64,000 nt of DNA. Origin: a virus. Location of the stretch: positions 55,351 through 119,350 of IMG/VR virus record IMGVR_UViG_3300025133_000038, one strand, 5' to 3'. Of this stretch, positions 60,489 to 64,000 are shown in pieces. Each line of letters opens with the position of its first letter. Position 1 is the first letter of the stretch. The position numbers and the translations under genes were made by a program. Under the pieces are notes generated by a model. It was not told where the DNA came from. It searched no databases and was given only the letters and a program-made list of their open reading frames with translations.

Positions 60489-61646
60489 TTACAGTAGGTG
60501 TGTTGCTCTCGCTGTCCACCAAGCTGAACCACTAGCGTGTGGGTCATTCAAGTGCAAGACCGTTAGGTCGTTGAACGTGGAGTAAGAGTAAGTTACACTT
60601 ACGTTACCACCACCAGAATCACCACCGGTATAGTTCACAGAAGATAGCTTGTTCTTAGTACCAAGCCATAGTCTAGTACCTTCACATGTTGCAACACGGA
60701 TAGAAGCATCAACTAAGTTGCCTCCGCTATCGCATGGGTGAGTACCAGTACTGTAAATACCGTCTTCCGTTGCGGAAATCAAGTCACCAGAGTGAGAAGT
60801 AACTTCAAACTCACAGGTCACTTCGATTGGGAATGTTACGACACGGTGATAGGGACCACGACGACCAAGCTCATTAATCTCTTCACGACCAAGGTCGGCA
60901 GAAACGGAGATGCTTGAAAGGTGGGCACCAAACTCAGTACCTGTGTCGATATTATATCCCGTACCATTCAAACCAGAAATACCAGGTATTTCAAGAGGGA
61001 ATGCACATACGTCGTGAATCTCAATACCGATGGAGGCATTACCCGTACCCATGATAAGGTTTTCACGTCGGTTTACTCCACCAGAACCAGTTGGCTCGTC
61101 GTCATTATTCTGGAACGGAGTAATAACAATATTTTCGTTAGCAGGCAGCGTAGCTGTTGCGTTAGGGTCATTACTCCAAACCTTGTTGTTTCCAACCAAA
61201 GTAACGTCTTCAGTGAAGTTATCTTCTAGTGGGAAGTTGTATGACAATGAAGATACAAACATTCCTGAGCAGTTCAGGCGTGAACCTGGGCTACCACTAG
61301 CGGATTCTTGAGTGTCGTCGAAAATTTCGAGTCCAATCACACACTTAGCATTAGAGCGACCAGCCAGTGTTGGGCCAGTAGCATTAGTTGTTGATTCGTG
61401 ATAAATCAATGGGTAACCATCCAGAACCTTAGTCAACGAGACTTCGACATCTGGTAGGTCTTCGATATTATCGTAGATAGCCAACTGACCTAACTCAAAG
61501 ACTTGCTCCAAGTTAAAGTTAGTGGTAATACCTACAGACTGTGCACCACGAATAGCGTTTAGGGTAGACGATAGAATGTCTCCATTATCATCAAGGCCCT
61601 TAGCGCCAACGGCGTGTACAGCATAGTAAATTCGCTTATTTGCCAT
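60489..61646 (-). CDS. major tail (tube) protein
   Basis: 385 residues. RIYYAVHAVGAKGLDDNG, then ARGAQSVG-like IRGAQSVGITTNFNLEQVFELGQLAIYDNIEDLPDVEVSLTKVLDGYPLIYH, fits tube proteins of long-tailed phages. It is beta-rich and lies in a unit with its own promoter (61704) and terminator (60446-60473), as expected for a protein made in hundreds of copies. AGGAG upstream of the ATG. Longer than minimal tube proteins (about 200), so it may carry an extra surface domain after residue 200. Confidence 0.75.
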   Translation of the reverse strand: MANKRIYYAVHAVGAKGLDDNGDILSSTLNAIRGAQSVGITTNFNLEQVFELGQLAIYDNIEDLPDVEVSLTKVLDGYPLIYHESTTNATGPTLAGRSNAKCVIGLEIFDDTQESASGSPGSRLNCSGMFVSSLSYNFPLEDNFTEDVTLVGNNKVWSNDPNATATLPANENIVITPFQNNDDEPTGSGGVNRRENLIMGTGNASIGIEIHDVCAFPLEIPGISGLNGTGYNIDTGTEFGAHLSSISVSADLGREEINELGRRGPYHRVVTFPIEVTCEFEVTSHSGDLISATEDGIYSTGTHPCDSGGNLVDASIRVATCEGTRLWLGTKNKLSSVNYTGGDSGGGNVSVTYSYSTFNDLTVLHLNDPHASGSAWWTARATHLL

Positions 61647-61688
61647 CAGAAAACTCTCCTATAAATTGTTTGCAGTAGTCAAGCGATG

Positions 61689-61708
61689 GGTGTAATTAAT
61701 TATACACC
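61689..61708 (-). promoter_or_regulatory. GGTGTATAATT promoter for the tail tube gene, inside an inverted repeat
   Basis: On the minus strand TATAAT occupies 61704 to 61699 with CCGGTG before it. The plus-strand arms GGTGTA (61689-61694) and TACACC (61703-61708) form a perfect inverted repeat with an 8-base spacer around the -10. A weak TTTACG lies 19 bases upstream. The tail tube ATG is 43 bases beyond. Confidence 0.6.
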
Positions 61709-61712
61709 GGAA

Positions 61713-62711
61713 TTAAACATTACCGTAAACTATCTCCAATGTTGCCGTTACTGTACCCTCATAAAGGTTAGGATGTATAGCCTGAACCTCAGATAAGACA
61801 CAATTTTCAAACCAACACTTTTTATAGCGATATCCACCCTCAGCCACCAAATCAGGATACACATTTGAATTGGCGATGTCACCATTAGAATCTAAGGGCC
61901 AAACATCAGCCGCTATAATAGCGTCAGTATCAAACAACCAGATAGTTTTATCCTTCTGGAACCGAAAAGTATCCACAAGGTTGTTCCTCATATAAGAATC
62001 CTCTGCCACTATGTGAAACATCACATCTTGGCTAATCTTGAGAGAACCGTTTCCTAACTCATATCCTTCCGATGTTCCTCTTGGTACTGCCTCTACTACG
62101 ACTGCTGGCAATTGAACACGGTGTTGTCCATTAATGGACCATCCACCGCCCGCTGAGTCCTGCTGAAGGAAGTCAGAGTTATCTCCGTCGAAAGAGTGCG
62201 TCTGAATCTCCCTAAACCATTTTGCCTTATCCATAGTGTAAGTGTGTACCCAGCGAAATGCATATTCCGCCCTCACCTCTACTGTAGTGGCCTTTGCCGT
62301 ATTGAAAATTATCCTTCCAAGACGATAGTTAACCACATAGTTAGAAGAGCTTTCTAGGACACCATCTACATATACTGTTACCGTGTTAGGGTTATATGTA
62401 GCTGCGTCTACTGGACTAACATAGTCCACTCCTTGTTCCCAGACCCACTGCATCCTAAATGCTTCCCAAACTTGACCCGAAGTATAACTTGGGTCATCAA
62501 CTAGCCTGCACCTTGCAGGGTCAGCCGTCTTTGGGAAGGAAGTATTACTGCCGCCGCCGGGAGTGTAATCTACATCCCACCAGTTGCCCATTTGCATGAA
62601 CGCCCAGTTTATATATTGTTCTAGGTTTGTCTCCAAATTATTTAATAATAGAACATCCCCAATAGCATCAGGGACTAATTTGAATTTTGTATAATCTGGA
62701 GAAGCTACCAT
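61713..62711 (-). CDS. putative tail/neck structural protein
   Basis: 332 residues. Beta-rich, with aromatic-rich segments (YINWAFMQMGNWWDVDYTPGGG, FRMQWVWEQGVDYVSP), TVYVDGVLESSSNYVVNYRLGRIIFN, and VSEVQAIHPNLYEGTVTATLEIVYG near the end. The position between connector-like genes and the tail tube suits a head-tail joining or tail terminator protein. No family named. Confidence 0.6.
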   Translation of the reverse strand: MVASPDYTKFKLVPDAIGDVLLLNNLETNLEQYINWAFMQMGNWWDVDYTPGGGSNTSFPKTADPARCRLVDDPSYTSGQVWEAFRMQWVWEQGVDYVSPVDAATYNPNTVTVYVDGVLESSSNYVVNYRLGRIIFNTAKATTVEVRAEYAFRWVHTYTMDKAKWFREIQTHSFDGDNSDFLQQDSAGGGWSINGQHRVQLPAVVVEAVPRGTSEGYELGNGSLKISQDVMFHIVAEDSYMRNNLVDTFRFQKDKTIWLFDTDAIIAADVWPLDSNGDIANSNVYPDLVAEGGYRYKKCWFENCVLSEVQAIHPNLYEGTVTATLEIVYGNV

Positions 62712-63362
62712 TTATTTTACCTGTTTTATTAGTTCAGTCTGAATCAAAGCTACTATTTCTGCCTCTGTGGTCTCTAACGCCCTAGTAACAAAATTATTAC
62801 GAGCAGTACCAGCAAAACCAGGAGGCACGCGCCATCTTCTACCCTTACCTCTTACCATTAGGGCTCGCCCTGTTCTACCCCTTCTTGCTGCACGAGGGTC
62901 AAAAGTCACCCCATAGTCCCTTACTATAACTTTGTTACCAAAAGTAAGCAACCACTCTAGCCAAGGTAATTCTACACCTTTTTCTGTAGTTATCCTCGCT
63001 GCTGGGTGAGCTAGGGCGTCTGCCCAGTCTCTTTGTATAGCAACTAAGGTAAAACCACCTCTTATTCCAGCCTTAATAGAGCGAACGGGTTTGATTATAA
63101 CCTTAACGCTGTTAGCCCAAAGGTCTATGATTGCATCTAGTTTCGCAATATCTGCCATACCAATCTCACCACCCAACTTACCAAACTGAATTGACAAGTA
63201 CTCGCCAGTACTCTTAATAGCCTTAATCAGTATCTCTCTAACCTTTGGAGTTAAAGAGATTGCAGTTCTATTAAGAGCAGAGTTTAAGTCTTTTAACAAT
63301 GCTCTTTGGGCTTCAGCCTGAATAACCTTTTGAGTCGGAAGCTTTGCTGTTACTTTAACCAC
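62712..63362 (-). CDS. putative head-tail connector / neck protein
   Basis: 216 residues. A helical N-terminus (QAEAQRALLKDLNSALNRTAISLTPKVREILIKAI) and a basic C-terminal stretch (RAARRGRTGRALMVRGKGRRWRVPP) are followed by FAGTARNNFVTRALETTEAEIVALIQTEL. The pattern resembles HK97 gp10-like proteins, which sit at the neck. It abuts its downstream neighbour (1-base spacing) and overlaps the upstream one by 8 bases. Confidence 0.6.
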   Translation of the reverse strand: MVKVTAKLPTQKVIQAEAQRALLKDLNSALNRTAISLTPKVREILIKAIKSTGEYLSIQFGKLGGEIGMADIAKLDAIIDLWANSVKVIIKPVRSIKAGIRGGFTLVAIQRDWADALAHPAARITTEKGVELPWLEWLLTFGNKVIVRDYGVTFDPRAARRGRTGRALMVRGKGRRWRVPPGFAGTARNNFVTRALETTEAEIVALIQTELIKQVK

Positions 63363-63876
63363 CTATTTTTTTCCACATAGTTGTGAAGTGCGTAGTAGCA
63401 CCAAAACCGCAAGGCTCAGGCTCACTAGCTCTCTCAAAGGTATGGCGAACCTTACCTTCCAGGTCTTCATCTACAACTAGCTTATTAACCCTCTTCAAAA
63501 TCAGAAGGTCATCAATACTAGTCAAGGTTTGGACATGCACTTCTGGAGCATTGATTCTTGATGCAGAAGCAACAGTATTAATCCAACTTTTCGAATCCCA
63601 AAGGACACATATATAAACAGTATCACCCGCCGTGGAAGTATCCTCAACAGCATCCCCATGTGGGGCGAATCGAGGACCGCCGTGTAGGAAGATGGGAGAG
63701 GGCTTATTCCCTATGGGGTCTACAGCATTACCACCAGTGATGGCTTCTGTTTTACTACCCTCATAGATGGGACGACATGGAACTGTGAGGGCCGCATCCT
63801 CTAGGAGCGAATCTATCATATTTTTCCACATCGTCTTCATCTCTGTGGTTATAATACCTGAAAAGGGATTTGTCAT
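63355..63876 (-). CDS. putative head-tail connector protein
   Basis: 173 residues from the ATG at 63876, with GGAGAG nine bases upstream. A longer reading frame starts at a TTG at 63894 and is less likely. Short beta-rich protein (TVYICVLWDSKSWIN, EVHVQTLTSIDDLLILKRVNKLVVDED) in the connector position. Its start overlaps the stop of the partial gene upstream as TAATG. No family recognised. Confidence 0.55.
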   Translation of the reverse strand: MTNPFSGIITTEMKTMWKNMIDSLLEDAALTVPCRPIYEGSKTEAITGGNAVDPIGNKPSPIFLHGGPRFAPHGDAVEDTSTAGDTVYICVLWDSKSWINTVASASRINAPEVHVQTLTSIDDLLILKRVNKLVVDEDLEGKVRHTFERASEPEPCGFGATTHFTTMWKKIGG

Positions 63877-64000
63877 TATTGCATTTCTCTCCAAGTCATA
63901 CTGGCTTCAACATCGTGACCAGCCGTTCCACCGACAGGTCTCCAACACAATACTATTTCATCTACAGTATCATCTATAGCAGCACCTAGTCGTAGGGCGT
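63876..64000 (-). CDS. structural protein fragment (5' partial)
   Basis: A frame open to the window edge on the minus strand, giving the last 41 residues of a protein ending in VLCWRPVGGTAGHDVEASM and then TWREMQ, with a TAA at 63878-63876. The remainder lies beyond the window. As the upstream neighbour of the connector genes it may be a head-completion protein. Confidence 0.55.
   Translation of the reverse strand, partial: ALRLGAAIDDTVDEIVLCWRPVGGTAGHDVEASMTWREMQ

Noticed and set aside
1-64000. tRNA, tmRNA, rRNA, CRISPR, IS element, attachment site or integrase
   Set aside because: Gaps are short and none shows a tRNA T-loop, repeat-spacer array or transposase; no integrase gene, so a lytic lifestyle is likely but not proven.

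Overview
The window is a contiguous piece of a tailed double-stranded DNA phage genome. It is packed with short-gap or overlapping genes and carries DNA-replication, nucleotide-metabolism and tail-assembly genes. I see no host housekeeping genes, rRNA, tRNA, CRISPR array or insertion sequence. A 3044-residue tape measure protein and a tail-tube-like protein, with no sheath gene seen, point to a siphovirus with a very long flexible tail. Head genes (terminase, portal, capsid) are not here and probably lie beyond base 64000, upstream of the tail operon on the minus strand.

Layout: bases 1-42000 are read from the plus strand and 42055-64000 from the minus strand. The two arms converge on an intrinsic terminator at 42021-42056. 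The plus arm holds, in order: a ligase end and a PncC-NMNAT fusion (1-1512); a sigma factor, a nuclease, thymidylate synthase, a ClpP-like protease and a DeoC-like protein (1525-6365); a separate transcription unit for a structural-type protein with its own promoter and terminator (6361-7388); a membrane protein and a papain-like hydrolase that may serve lysis or entry (7419-8425); an exported protein and dCMP deaminase (8489-9453); a candidate structured RNA (about 9509-9697); a B12-dependent ribonucleotide reductase, PhoH and an HNH nuclease (9717-13885); small unknown genes (13939-17472); RecA, DnaB, primase, dNMP kinase, a Cas4/RecB-type nuclease, a Tat-exported protein and a MazG-like protein (17474-25928); a DNA polymerase III alpha gene split in two around a homing-type endonuclease, a small acidic protein and a DEDD exonuclease (26016-31553); SSB and a second sigma factor (31647-32596); a sugar-transfer island (32580-40064); and a third Vsr-like endonuclease plus two unknown genes (40018-41997). 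The minus arm, read from right to left, holds connector proteins, tail tube, three proteins in the chaperone position, the tape measure and three distal tail proteins.

The genes form a nearly self-sufficient replication system (helicase, primase, polymerase, exonuclease, SSB, RecA, ligase). It is fed by phage-made deoxynucleotides (reductase, dCMP deaminase, ThyA, dNMP kinase, MazG) and possibly by its own NAD salvage enzyme. Two promoter classes are visible. One has TTGACA plus TATAAT (upstream of 8489, 12556, 26016 and 31647). The other is a GGTGTATAATA-type box with no clear -35 (upstream of the 6444 structural gene, the candidate RNA and the two tail operons). Two phage sigma factors could separate them.

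Host: canonical sigma-70 promoters and clear Shine-Dalgarno sites argue against Bacteroidota. Sec and Tat signal peptides and a B12-dependent reductase fit a Gram-negative-type host. The exported protein at 8489 resembles, from memory only, proteins common in Planctomycetota, so a planctomycete host is a low-confidence guess.
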